Shown here: one piece after another, positions 8,254-16,674 of the stretch | Position numbering within the stretch: the first letter of the stretch is position 1 | Layout of the letters: every line of letters starts with the position of its first letter | Source of the DNA: Domibacillus indicus | GTDB lineage: Bacteria > Bacillota > Bacilli > Bacillales > Domibacillaceae | Assembly: GCF_000970685.1 (NCBI RefSeq) | Contig: NZ_LAJB01000015.1 | Span: 33,777-97,776 of the forward strand | Length of the DNA: 64,000 nt | Reading direction: 5' to 3' | Notes under the pieces: generated by a model | Database searches by the model: none | What the model was told of the DNA's origin: nothing | What the model saw: the letters and a program-made list of their open reading frames with translations, nothing else | Position numbers and translations under genes: made by a program

Positions 8254-8976
8254 TTACCGGTTAATATCGATCGTAAATTTGTAGCGGTCGGCCCGGTAGG
8301 ATGACTTTACGTACTCAAGCGGTTTGCCGTCTTTTAAAAAGGTATTCCGCTCAATCAGTAAAACAGGCGCGCCTTTTGAAACGAGGAGATGCGTCCGTTC
8401 CGTTTCGTTTGCAACAGCTGCTTCCATCGACTGAACAGCATGTCCGATCGCAAGGCCGAGTTCCTCCTCGATATAACGGTAAAGAGAGGAGGCGACCACT
8501 TTTTCTGTCAGCCCTTTTACTAAGTTAGCTGAAATGTAAACGGTTTCTAAAGCCATTGGCACCTCGTCAGCCAGGCGAATCCGCTTCATTTCGTAAACCG
8601 GTGTATGTTTTTTTAAGGCAAGCCGCTCCGCTATTTTCTTATCCGCGGGAATAATTTCGAAGGAAAGCAGGGTACTCCGGGGCGTCATCCCGCGCGCTTT
8701 CATGTCTTCTGTGAAACTCGTTAACCCGGAAAGCTTCTGTTCTAGTTTTTGTTCTGCCACAAAGGTTCCGCGTCCTTTTTGCCGGACTAAAAGGCCGGCA
8801 TTTACAAGGTTCGTAATGGCCTGCCGGACTGTCATCCGGCTGATAGTAAGCTGTTCAGCATATTCCCGCTCAGACGGGAGCGGGTCACCCGGCGCCAATT
8901 CGCCGTTTTCAATCTGCCCCCGGAGAAAATGCTCCAGCTGAAAATAAATTGGCAGAGGGGACTGTTTATCAATCAT
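8254..8976 (-). CDS. nagR: GntR/HutC-family repressor of amino-sugar use
   Basis: A 240-residue regulator. The N-terminal winged helix (about 1-72) contains PLPSEREYAEQLTISRMTVR and LVRQKGRGTFVAE. The C-terminal UTRA effector domain (about 95-240) begins SFTEDMKARGMTPRS. It resembles B. subtilis NagR (YvoA), which responds to GlcN-6-P and GlcNAc-6-P. It lies downstream of nagA and nagB, and two sequences matching the NagR dre operator flank the divergent promoters at 10,946-11,017. Confidence 0.92.
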   Translation of the reverse strand: MIDKQSPLPIYFQLEHFLRGQIENGELAPGDPLPSEREYAEQLTISRMTVRQAITNLVNAGLLVRQKGRGTFVAEQKLEQKLSGLTSFTEDMKARGMTPRSTLLSFEIIPADKKIAERLALKKHTPVYEMKRIRLADEVPMALETVYISANLVKGLTEKVVASSLYRYIEEELGLAIGHAVQSMEAAVANETERTHLLVSKGAPVLLIERNTFLKDGKPLEYVKSSYRADRYKFTIDINR

Positions 8977-8991
8977 ACGATTTCTATCCTT

Positions 8992-9717
8992 TCACGTAGC
9001 AGACGAAAGTGCTTCGTCGTCTGCTAGTATTGTAACATGTGGATGATGATGGAGCACAGAAGCAGGAAATGCTTCTGATATTTCACCTGAAAATAACCGC
9101 TTGATGGCTTCGGCTTTTTTAAAGCCGGATGCAAGCAGCAAAATATTCCGGCTTTTCATAATCGACGCAATTCCCATTGTGATAGCCTGCTTCGGCACAT
9201 CTTCAATTGAAGGGAAAAACCGGGCATTTGCCTGCCGGGTAGAAGAAGTGAGTGCCGTAATATGAGTCGTCCGGCCAAACGGTGTGCCGGGTTCGTTAAA
9301 GCCGATATGCCCGTTTTGTCCGATGCCGAGCACCTGAATGTCTATCGGATGCTGATCAATCAACGCTTCATAACGATCGCATTCTTTTTTTACATCTGCC
9401 GTTTCTCCATTAGGAAGGTGGGTATTGGACGGCAGGACGTCAAGGTGGCAAAAAAGATGCTGTTCCATAAACGAATGATAGCTGTTTGGATCGGAAACGG
9501 GCAGCCCGATATATTCATCCAGATTAATCGTCGTCACCTGCTTGTAGGAAGTGCCGTTTTTTTGATGATCCAAAATTAATTCGGCATATAACCCTTTTGG
9601 AGTAGAGCCTGTCGCCAGGCCCAGGACCGGGCTGCCAGCCTGGTTCAATACAGACAGTATACATTCGGCGGCTTTTCTGCTCATTTGTTCATAGCCGGGC
9701 ACCCGGATTATGTTCAT
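8992..9717 (-). CDS. nagB: Glucosamine-6-phosphate deaminase
   Basis: A 241-residue enzyme converting GlcN-6-P to fructose-6-P and ammonia. Family motifs LGLATGSTPKGLY, TINLDEYIGL (catalytic Asp) and LGIGQNGHIGFNEPG (catalytic His) are present. The allosteric C-terminal extension of the E. coli enzyme is absent, as usual in Bacillus. Its ATG overlaps the nagA stop by four bases (ATGA), implying translational coupling. Confidence 0.96.
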   Translation of the reverse strand: MNIIRVPGYEQMSRKAAECILSVLNQAGSPVLGLATGSTPKGLYAELILDHQKNGTSYKQVTTINLDEYIGLPVSDPNSYHSFMEQHLFCHLDVLPSNTHLPNGETADVKKECDRYEALIDQHPIDIQVLGIGQNGHIGFNEPGTPFGRTTHITALTSSTRQANARFFPSIEDVPKQAITMGIASIMKSRNILLLASGFKKAEAIKRLFSGEISEAFPASVLHHHPHVTILADDEALSSAT

Positions 9718-10889
9718 CCTTTTTCCTCCTTATTATAAGCTGCAGCTCCGCGGCAGATTGTTTTTTGGACGCGGAACCGGGCATCGTAAATCACAAGATC
9801 TGCATCCTTCCCGACCGCAATACTGCCTTTTCGGTCGAATAAGCCTGCTTGCCTGGCCGGGTTTTCCGCGGTCATCCGGATAATATCGCGGACCGTGCAG
9901 TTAGTGTATTCCCGCATATTTTGAATAGCTTTTTGCATGGATAAAGTGCTTCCGGCAAGTGTTCCGTCATGCAGAACCGCCCTGCCGCCTGTTACGCTGA
10001 CCGGCTGTCCTCCTAATTCATATTCTCCGTCCGGAAGGCCTTTGGCGCGCATGGAATCGGTAATTAATATGGCACGGTCCGCTGTTTTATAAAAAAACGC
10101 AAGCCGGACCATCTGCGGGTGGATATGAATGCCGTCGACAATCATTTCTGTATAAAGCCTGTTTTGAAGAAGGGCGCCGCCGGCCGTGCCGGGCTCCCGG
10201 TGATGCATGCCGCGCATTCCGTTGTACAGGTGAGTGATATGAGTCAATCCCATTTCGGCCGCTCGCTCAAGCTGCTCAAAGGTCGAATCGGTATGGCCGG
10301 CTGAAGCGGTAATACCGGCTTTTGCTAAAAATGCTACAAGCTCAAGTCCGTTTGGCTCTTCAGGTGCCAGCGTCACAAGGCGGATTTTTCTGCCTGAAAG
10401 GGCATTCCACTTTTTAAAAAGCGGCACGTCCGGCTGTAAAACAGCGGCAAGCGGCTGGGCGCCGGGGTGTCTGGGGGAGATGAACGGGCCTTCTAAATGA
10501 ATGCCGGCCATTTCTGCTGCACCGGGCTGCTGGCTATAGGAGGCAAGGCAGCCGAGTGCTTTTTCAATTGCTTCTTTTTTCTGTGTCATTGTGGTGGCCA
10601 AGAAAGCAGTGGTGCCTTCAGAGGGGAGATAGCCCGCTATCTGGTCCAGGGATTCCCGGGAAGCATCCATAACATCTGCACCTGCAGCGCCATGAATATG
10701 GATATCAATTGCACCCGGAACGACCATGGAGTCAGGAGGGATCGTTATGTGCCCCGTTGATTTATGCACCGGCACTTGTTCAATCGGGCCAAACGAGGCG
10801 ATTTTTCCGCCGGTTACCCGGATAAAGCCGGGAGTAAATACCTCTTCTTCTGTATAAACCGATCCGCCTTGAATAATATAATCATTCAT
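9714..10889 (-). CDS. nagA: N-acetylglucosamine-6-phosphate deacetylase
   Basis: A 391-residue amidohydrolase that deacetylates GlcNAc-6-P to GlcN-6-P. Metal and catalytic elements are IDIHIHGAAGADVMD (HxH), HLEGPFISP (Glu), TASAGHTDS and THITHLYNGM (His), and ILITDSMRAKG (catalytic Asp). It is the first gene of nagA-nagB-nagR-UPF0309, transcribed away from the GlcNAc PTS gene and preceded by a dre operator. Confidence 0.96.
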   Translation of the reverse strand: MNDYIIQGGSVYTEEEVFTPGFIRVTGGKIASFGPIEQVPVHKSTGHITIPPDSMVVPGAIDIHIHGAAGADVMDASRESLDQIAGYLPSEGTTAFLATTMTQKKEAIEKALGCLASYSQQPGAAEMAGIHLEGPFISPRHPGAQPLAAVLQPDVPLFKKWNALSGRKIRLVTLAPEEPNGLELVAFLAKAGITASAGHTDSTFEQLERAAEMGLTHITHLYNGMRGMHHREPGTAGGALLQNRLYTEMIVDGIHIHPQMVRLAFFYKTADRAILITDSMRAKGLPDGEYELGGQPVSVTGGRAVLHDGTLAGSTLSMQKAIQNMREYTNCTVRDIIRMTAENPARQAGLFDRKGSIAVGKDADLVIYDARFRVQKTICRGAAAYNKEEKG

Positions 10890-10945
10890 ACTGTGACACC
10901 CCGACTTTTCTTTTTCATTAGCTTCAGTTTAACGAAGTATCAGCT

Positions 10946-10961
10946 GGTTGTCTATACCAAT
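10946..10961 (-). promoter_or_regulatory. NagR operator (dre) upstream of nagA
   Basis: On the minus strand ATTGGTATAGACAACC, 15 of 16 bases identical to the second copy at 11,002 and matching the known B. subtilis NagR operator form. Confidence 0.85.
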
Positions 10962-11001
10962 ATCGTGAAATTCAATAGAAAACAACTTGATTTACTCGTA
11001 A

Positions 11002-11017
11002 ATTGGTATAGACAACT
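11002..11017 (+). promoter_or_regulatory. NagR operator (dre) upstream of the GlcNAc PTS gene
   Basis: ATTGGTATAGACAACT, facing the opposite way to the copy at 10,946-10,961. The two sites are 40 bp apart and control divergent transcripts. Confidence 0.87.
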
Positions 11018-11045
11018 ATATTTATTTCGTGGTAAGGTTTGTTAA

Positions 11046-11059
11046 TAAAAGCGTTTTCT
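11046..11059. promoter_or_regulatory. Possible CcpA cre site before the GlcNAc PTS gene
   Basis: TAAAAGCGTTTTCT fits the cre consensus TGWAANCGNTNWCA at 12 of 14 positions and sits between the dre site and the ribosome binding site. Confidence 0.45.
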
Positions 11060-11098
11060 TTTTTTGTCTGCAATTTATTTTAAGGGGGAATGGCAGGG

Positions 11099-12547
11099 AT
11101 GATGAAATATCTGCAGAACATTGGCCGGTCGCTTATGCTTCCAGTAGCGGTGCTGCCGGCAGCCGCGATTTTGATGGGAATTGGTTACTGGATCGATCCG
11201 TCAGGCTGGGGAGCGGATAACGCACTGGCTGCTTTTTTAATTAAAGCGGGCTCCTCCATCATTGACAATATGGCCTTCCTGTTTGCTGTTGGTGTCGCGC
11301 TTGGCATGTCAAAGGACAGGGATGGATCTGCAGCATTAAGCGGGCTTGTTGCTTTTCTTGTCGTAACGACGATTTTATCCACCGATTCTGTTGCCATGCT
11401 GCAGGGAACGGAGCCTGAAAACGTGAATGCAGCCTTTGAGAAAATTAACAATCAATTTATTGGTATTTTATCCGGTTTAATTGCTGCTATTATGTATAAC
11501 CGGTTCAGCCATGTGCAGCTGCCTGATGCCCTTGCTTTTTTCAGCGGTAAGCGGCTTGTACCTATTATGACGGCAGTATCCATGCTGGCAATCTCGGGTA
11601 TTTTGTTTTTCATCTGGCCGGTCATTTTTAGCGGACTTGTGTCATTTGGTACAGCTATAAGCAAGCTTGATTTTATCGGAGCGGGTCTGTACGGCTTTTT
11701 CAACCGGCTGCTTATTCCGACCGGCCTGCATCATGCCCTCAATTCCGTGTTCTGGTTTGATGTGGCGGGCATTAACGACATCGGCAATTTCTGGGCCGGG
11801 ACGGGAGAAAAAGGCGTAACCGGCATGTATCAGGCAGGCTTTTTCCCCGTTATGATGTTTGGCCTGCCGGCAGCCGCTCTTGCGATGTATCATACAGCAA
11901 AAACAAAACGGAAAAAGCAGGCCGCTTCTCTTTTGCTGGCCGCCGGATTTGCTTCCTTTTTCACAGGCGTTACAGAACCTTTGGAATTTTCCTTTATGTT
12001 TTTAGCTCCTGCGCTTTATGTAGTGCATGCTGCATTAACGGGCCTTTCGCTCGCTGCGGCCGCTTTCTTTCACTGGACAGCGGGCTTTGGCTTCAGCGCC
12101 GGCTTTGTTGATTTCGTGCTGAGTTCACGGCTTCCGCTTGCGAATATGCCGTATATGCTTCTTCTTCAAGGATTAATTGTTGCTGTTATTTATTACGTGC
12201 TGTTCCGGACCCTGATTGTGAAGTTCAACTTGAAAACGCCTGGCAGAGAGGAAGAGCAGCTTCAAGCAGACGGGCCTTCTCTTAATTCAGGAAGCCGCTT
12301 TGAACACACAGCCGCCGTTATTTATGACGGACTCGGGGGCGGTGCCAATGTTATTTCTGTAGATAACTGTGTGACCCGGCTGCGCGTGGAGGTAAGAGAT
12401 ATGGAAAGTGTGGATCAGGAAAAAATCAAATCAACCGGCGTGCCGGGCATTCACATTGTCGGCCCCCACAGCATCCAGGTGATTGTCGGCACAAATGTAC
12501 AGTTTGTAGCCGATGAAATTGCCCGCCTCCGAAAAAAACACGCGTAA
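11099..12547 (+). CDS. nagP: N-acetylglucosamine PTS transporter, EIICB
   Basis: A roughly 482-residue membrane permease that imports and phosphorylates GlcNAc. The EIIC domain (about 1-375) starts with SLMLPVAVLPAAAILMGIGY and includes FNRLLIPTGLHHALN and the GVTEPLEFSFMF substrate-site motif. The EIIB domain (about 400-480) has the phospho-cysteine loop VDNCVTRLRVEV. ATGs at 11,090, 11,099 and 11,102 are in frame; AAGGGGGA is too close to the first, so 11,099 is chosen. No EIIA domain, so a shared glucose-type EIIA is presumably used. Confidence 0.93.
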   Translation: MMKYLQNIGRSLMLPVAVLPAAAILMGIGYWIDPSGWGADNALAAFLIKAGSSIIDNMAFLFAVGVALGMSKDRDGSAALSGLVAFLVVTTILSTDSVAMLQGTEPENVNAAFEKINNQFIGILSGLIAAIMYNRFSHVQLPDALAFFSGKRLVPIMTAVSMLAISGILFFIWPVIFSGLVSFGTAISKLDFIGAGLYGFFNRLLIPTGLHHALNSVFWFDVAGINDIGNFWAGTGEKGVTGMYQAGFFPVMMFGLPAAALAMYHTAKTKRKKQAASLLLAAGFASFFTGVTEPLEFSFMFLAPALYVVHAALTGLSLAAAAFFHWTAGFGFSAGFVDFVLSSRLPLANMPYMLLLQGLIVAVIYYVLFRTLIVKFNLKTPGREEEQLQADGPSLNSGSRFEHTAAVIYDGLGGGANVISVDNCVTRLRVEVRDMESVDQEKIKSTGVPGIHIVGPHSIQVIVGTNVQFVADEIARLRKKHA

Positions 12548-12591
12548 CAAGAAGCCGGCATCCGACGCATCCAATTTTATCATTATAAGAA

Positions 12592-12624
12592 GGGCACCGT
12601 TCATTGAGATGAACAGTGCCTTTG
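12592..12624. terminator. Bidirectional terminator between nagP and cotA
   Basis: GGGCACCGTTCAT and ATGAACAGTGCC pair around TGAG, with TTT on the plus side and an A-run giving U-rich RNA on the minus side. Confidence 0.75.
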
Positions 12625-12634
12625 TAATTACTAA

Positions 12635-14248
12635 TTACTCATCAGTTGTGTCATCGGAGGAATGGTCTTCCTCATCTGCATGGGGAAGCTGGACAGGATG
12701 TGCATCTTTTATAATCCGAATCGGCCTCATCATGTCATGGTCTTCGTGTTCAAGAAAATGGCAGTGCCAGATGTAATTGCCTGTATGCTCTTTAAAATGC
12801 ATGATGATTTTGGTTACCATTCCTACGTCGGCTTTTACTGTATCTTTCCAGCCCCGTTCGTAATCCCGTGGCTCCTCTGCCGGCCCCGTAAATTCAAGTA
12901 CACCTTCATTTTCATAGCGTTCTGCATTAAACGGACGGCGCTCTATAATCTTAAACTGCACAAGGTGAACATGAATGGGATGCGGAATCTGTGTAACATT
13001 AATTAAGTTCCAGATCTCAATACTGTCAAATGACGGCTTTTCTGTTGCGGGATCATGATACATCCGGTCATTCAGCATCAGCATCGGCCGTCCGTATTCG
13101 TCCGTGGAAACGGTCAAAGGCAGGTCTCTGGAAATATGTGCATGATGCTCATGCAGCTCCATTGCCGGAGCGAGCTCATCCGGGATTGCACTGGTGTCCG
13201 TGCCTAGCAATGGAAGATCGACCCGGAACTGCATGATGACACTTGTGTGCTCATCCAGAAATTCCGTATCACTGTTTTGCAGGGTGATTTCTTTCCCTTC
13301 CATTCCTGTAAAATCAATGATTACATCGGTACGTTCAGAAGGAAGCAATTCAACCGACGACAGCTCGGCCGGCGTGTTGAGAAAGCCCCCGTCCGTGCCG
13401 ATTTGATAAAAAGTCTTTTCGTCTGACAGGCTTATTACATAACCTCTACGGTTTGAAGCATTTAAAATCCGGAACCGGTATTTGCGCGGTTCCACTTTAA
13501 GGTGCGGCCATACTTTCCCATTTACCACAATGGTATTTCCTAGAACCCCCGGCGTAATAGATGGGTGGACGGGCACGGGAAAAGGCGGGGCATCTGGATA
13601 AAAAAGAGAACCATCTTCATTAAAAGATCTGTCCTGAATCATTAACGGAATTTCGTATCGCCCTTTTGGCAGCTGAAGCCTTTCCTCGAGCGAATCACGA
13701 AGCAGATAAAAGCCTGCGAGTCCTGCATATACATTCAATCTCGTTAACCCCATTGAGTGGTCGTGATACCAGAGCGTTGTTCCCGGCTGGTGGTTTGTAT
13801 AGGCATGCACTTTCCGGCGGAACAGCGGGCCGGTCTTTTCGTAATTTTGCGTATACCAGGCTTCGGGATGACCGTCACTCTTCCAATCTACATTGGCTCC
13901 ATGAAGATGAACAACCGACCGGACTTCAGGCGAATCGGAAGCGCTGTGCAGCGTATAATCAACAGGGAGAAAATGGGTTTCGGGCAGCTTGTTTTCATAC
14001 TTTATATACATTGTTTTGTTTTTCTCTGCTTCAATGGTAGGCCCTGGGCTGATTCCGTTATATCCCCAAATCCGTGTTCTCGGAAAATCTTTGTGGAAAC
14101 GGTGGCGTGATTCTTTCATGGCAATTTTGTAGAAGGAACCTTTCGGATAACGGTCGTCCTCGAAAGGCTGGAGTACAGGCGGCTTTCTCAATTCATCCGC
14201 GAATTTTGGAATCGTAGCTGGATTCGAGGGATTTACATTTTGACTCAA
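12635..14248 (-). CDS. cotA: Multicopper oxidase, CotA-type spore coat laccase
   Basis: A three-cupredoxin-domain laccase/bilirubin oxidase, about 537 residues. The four copper motifs are VVHLHGANVDW, TTLWYHDHSMGLTRLN, HPIHVHLVQFK and the T1 site WHCHFLEHEDHDMMRP with axial Met. An ATG at 14,299 exists, but TTG at 14,248 has AGGAAGGTG seven bases upstream and gives a length close to B. subtilis CotA (513). In B. subtilis it makes the brown spore pigment. No signal peptide, as expected for a coat protein. The acidic C-terminal tail (EEDHSSDDTTDE) is unusual. Confidence 0.93.
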   Translation of the reverse strand: MSQNVNPSNPATIPKFADELRKPPVLQPFEDDRYPKGSFYKIAMKESRHRFHKDFPRTRIWGYNGISPGPTIEAEKNKTMYIKYENKLPETHFLPVDYTLHSASDSPEVRSVVHLHGANVDWKSDGHPEAWYTQNYEKTGPLFRRKVHAYTNHQPGTTLWYHDHSMGLTRLNVYAGLAGFYLLRDSLEERLQLPKGRYEIPLMIQDRSFNEDGSLFYPDAPPFPVPVHPSITPGVLGNTIVVNGKVWPHLKVEPRKYRFRILNASNRRGYVISLSDEKTFYQIGTDGGFLNTPAELSSVELLPSERTDVIIDFTGMEGKEITLQNSDTEFLDEHTSVIMQFRVDLPLLGTDTSAIPDELAPAMELHEHHAHISRDLPLTVSTDEYGRPMLMLNDRMYHDPATEKPSFDSIEIWNLINVTQIPHPIHVHLVQFKIIERRPFNAERYENEGVLEFTGPAEEPRDYERGWKDTVKADVGMVTKIIMHFKEHTGNYIWHCHFLEHEDHDMMRPIRIIKDAHPVQLPHADEEDHSSDDTTDE

Positions 14249-14365
14249 AAGACCACACCTTCCTGATAATTTCAGGCTGTTTATGCCCAAATTATCCATA
14301 TGCGGCGGGCTTCTGCTATAGCACTTTTATATGAAAGCTGGAGGGGGGGCCTTAAAAAGAAAAGC

Positions 14366-14399
14366 GAAAAGCGGCCTGGAAGAGTTCAAGCCGCTTTCT
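14366..14399 (-). terminator. Terminator of the ytpB-like gene
   Basis: Minus-strand AAAGCGGC/GCCGCTTT hairpin with a 14-base loop, followed by TTCGCTTTTC. Confidence 0.75.
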
Positions 14400-14409
14400 T
14401 CTTTTTCGT

Positions 14410-15459
14410 TTATGCCTGCCGGTACACCCGCCTGTTTAAATAAAAAAACAGGGTAGGCAGGCCGCCGAGACGAATAAATTGTTTGGCCATTCTTTTTAAA
14501 TGCTTATCCTCCTGAACTTTTCTGTCAGCCAGATAAATGGCGATAAGACCTTTGTTGATGAGCCGGTGGAATTTGGGATTCGGCAGATGGCGGATACTTA
14601 CTCCGGCTTTTTCTTTAAAATGCCGGATTCTTTTTATCATTTCTTTTTCATCTTTATAGTAAAAAACAAAGTTTAAATCATTTTCTTTTCGGTCTTCTTC
14701 CTGGTCAATAAAATAATCAAGCATAATATGAAGCCCCTGAACCCAGGGGAAGTAGCCGTTTTTAACAGCGGCCGCTTCTTCGGTTTTTAAAGGGCCGGAA
14801 GCATAGGCGGCCAGGCAGAAAATTCCCAGGGTGGACCCGGCACAGGCAGAAAATTCATACCAGGCCATCGGAGGGACATTATGCCTGTGATGGGAAAACC
14901 AATTTTCGAGCAGAATAGTCCGTCTGCTTGTTTCGACATGTTTAAAGACCTGCAGATCACAATAATACCCTGCGAGCTCAAGCATAAAAGCCTGGGCGCT
15001 TTGAAAACCGGGCAGCTCATCTAACACATCCTGGCAGGCTGATACGAGAGAAGCCAGGTATCCGCCATCGTCCTGGTTCTGCCGGTGCCGGTAATAATTG
15101 ACCGGCTTTGCTCCGGGAGTCAGGGCATGAAGCATAGACTGATGAAGAAGCCTGAAATCTTTTTCTTCCAGTGATATACTTCTGTCACAAAGATTATCCA
15201 AATAATCACTGAGCGTTTGATACGCGACAATAAAACGAATAATATTTTTCAAGTTTCGGCCTGCGAGCAATCCATACACAGCGCCCCCTTCACAGTGAAA
15301 CGCTTTTTCTTGAATGCTGGCAAGCGCCTGCTTCCTCAATTCGCCATCAGGGATTTTATCTGCTTTTTCCTTCCATTCACTTAAACAGCGGCGGCTTGCC
15401 GGAAGGACGTCCTGCTGTATTTTAAACAAAAGGGTCCATGGTTTCTCCGGTATTTTCAC
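14410..15459 (-). CDS. ytpB: DUF2600 terpene synthase, tetraprenyl-beta-curcumene synthase type
   Basis: A 349-residue all-helical class IB prenyl-diphosphate cyclase (YtpB), which makes the C35 precursor of the spore-associated sesquarterpenes in Bacillus. Acidic metal-binding motifs are QTLSDYLDNLCDRS and DYFIDQEEDRKENDLN. The start is GTG with GAGGAGG nine bases upstream. The downstream cyclase gene of the pathway is not in the window. Monocistronic. Confidence 0.88.
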   Translation of the reverse strand: MKIPEKPWTLLFKIQQDVLPASRRCLSEWKEKADKIPDGELRKQALASIQEKAFHCEGGAVYGLLAGRNLKNIIRFIVAYQTLSDYLDNLCDRSISLEEKDFRLLHQSMLHALTPGAKPVNYYRHRQNQDDGGYLASLVSACQDVLDELPGFQSAQAFMLELAGYYCDLQVFKHVETSRRTILLENWFSHHRHNVPPMAWYEFSACAGSTLGIFCLAAYASGPLKTEEAAAVKNGYFPWVQGLHIMLDYFIDQEEDRKENDLNFVFYYKDEKEMIKRIRHFKEKAGVSIRHLPNPKFHRLINKGLIAIYLADRKVQEDKHLKRMAKQFIRLGGLPTLFFYLNRRVYRQA

Positions 15460-15738
15460 CTGTATGCCCTCCTCAGTAACAGAATCAACATATTCGAATT
15501 GCTGGCGTGCTTTTAAATAAAGAAAGCTTACAAGTTATGACCACGCTGCAATAAAATCAGAAACTGCCTGTCCTTCTTGATAAGATGGCCATTTAGCGTT
15601 TTCTTTATACGATTTTTTACAAAACAACGGAGCAGCCGTTTGCCCTTTGCTTTTTGCACCGGCGATAGTTGAGAGAAGAAAAACGCATATGAAAAGCGGT
15701 AAAAGGGTAATAGTGGAGAGAAATGGAGGGTGATATGG

Positions 15739-16674
15739 ATGATTGAATTTGACCAGGTGGAAAAAAGATACCGGGACGGCACGCAGGCCGTTCAAAAGCT
15801 GGACGTAACCATTGAAAAAGGAGAGTTTTTCGTATTAATCGGACCCAGCGGCTGCGGAAAAACGACCATGCTGAAAATGATTAACCGCCTGATTCCCGTT
15901 TCGGGTGGAACACTGCGGATTAACGGCAAAAATATTAACGAGTTTGATATTCACGAGCTGCGCTGGAATATCGGGTACGTGCTTCAGCAAATCGCTTTGT
16001 TTCCGCATATGACCATTGCTGAAAATATCGCTGTTGTGCCGGAAATGAAAAAATGGGACCGGTCCAAAGTTAATCGCCGTGTCGATGAGCTGCTTGAGAT
16101 GACCGGTCTTGACCCCGCCATTTATCGAAATCGGAAGCCAGCAGAGCTCTCCGGCGGCCAGCAGCAGCGAATTGGCGTGATTCGTGCGCTTGCAGCGGAC
16201 CCGGATATTATTTTAATGGATGAGCCATTCAGCGCCCTTGATCCAATCAGCCGGGAAAAGCTGCAGGACGATATATTGGAATTGCAGCAGAAAATTCAAA
16301 AAACCATTGTGTTTGTCACCCATGACATGAAAGAAGCAGTAAAGCTTGGAGACCGCATCTGCTTGATGCAGAATGGGCAGGTTGTTCAAATTGGAAACCC
16401 AGACGAGATCATCAGCAGCCCGGCAAATGAGTTTGTCCGTAACTTTATCGGCATACATTCACAAAAAGAACGCACACCAATAAAAGAAGTGGCCGCAGCG
16501 TTTCCGGTTCATGCAGTAGAAGGGCAGAGAATAGAAAGCCATGAAACGGCCGCAAAAGCTCTTCAGCTTCTGGCCAATACAGATGTGTTAACGGTTTATG
16601 AAAACGGACAGCCGACTGGAGCGGTTACCCGCCGGACGATCATTCAGTTTCTGGCTGAGGGGGTGCAGGCATGA
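15739..16674 (+). CDS. Osmoprotectant ABC transporter ATPase (OpuBA/OpuCA type)
   Basis: A 311-residue ATP-binding subunit of a glycine betaine/choline-type importer. Walker A GPSGCGKTTMLKMI, Q-loop VLQQIALFPHMT, signature LSGGQQQR, Walker B IILMDEPFSALD and H-loop VFVTHDM are present. The C-terminal about 60 residues look like a CBS-type segment (VLTVYENGQPTGAVTRR). GTG at 15,730 is possible, but ATG at 15,739 has GGAGG at correct spacing. Overlaps the next gene by four bases. Confidence 0.93.
   Translation: MIEFDQVEKRYRDGTQAVQKLDVTIEKGEFFVLIGPSGCGKTTMLKMINRLIPVSGGTLRINGKNINEFDIHELRWNIGYVLQQIALFPHMTIAENIAVVPEMKKWDRSKVNRRVDELLEMTGLDPAIYRNRKPAELSGGQQQRIGVIRALAADPDIILMDEPFSALDPISREKLQDDILELQQKIQKTIVFVTHDMKEAVKLGDRICLMQNGQVVQIGNPDEIISSPANEFVRNFIGIHSQKERTPIKEVAAAFPVHAVEGQRIESHETAAKALQLLANTDVLTVYENGQPTGAVTRRTIIQFLAEGVQA

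Noticed and set aside
12662..14110. Several plus-strand frames of 60-124 codons
   Set aside because: All are antisense to cotA, whose copper motifs and length fix the true strand and frame.
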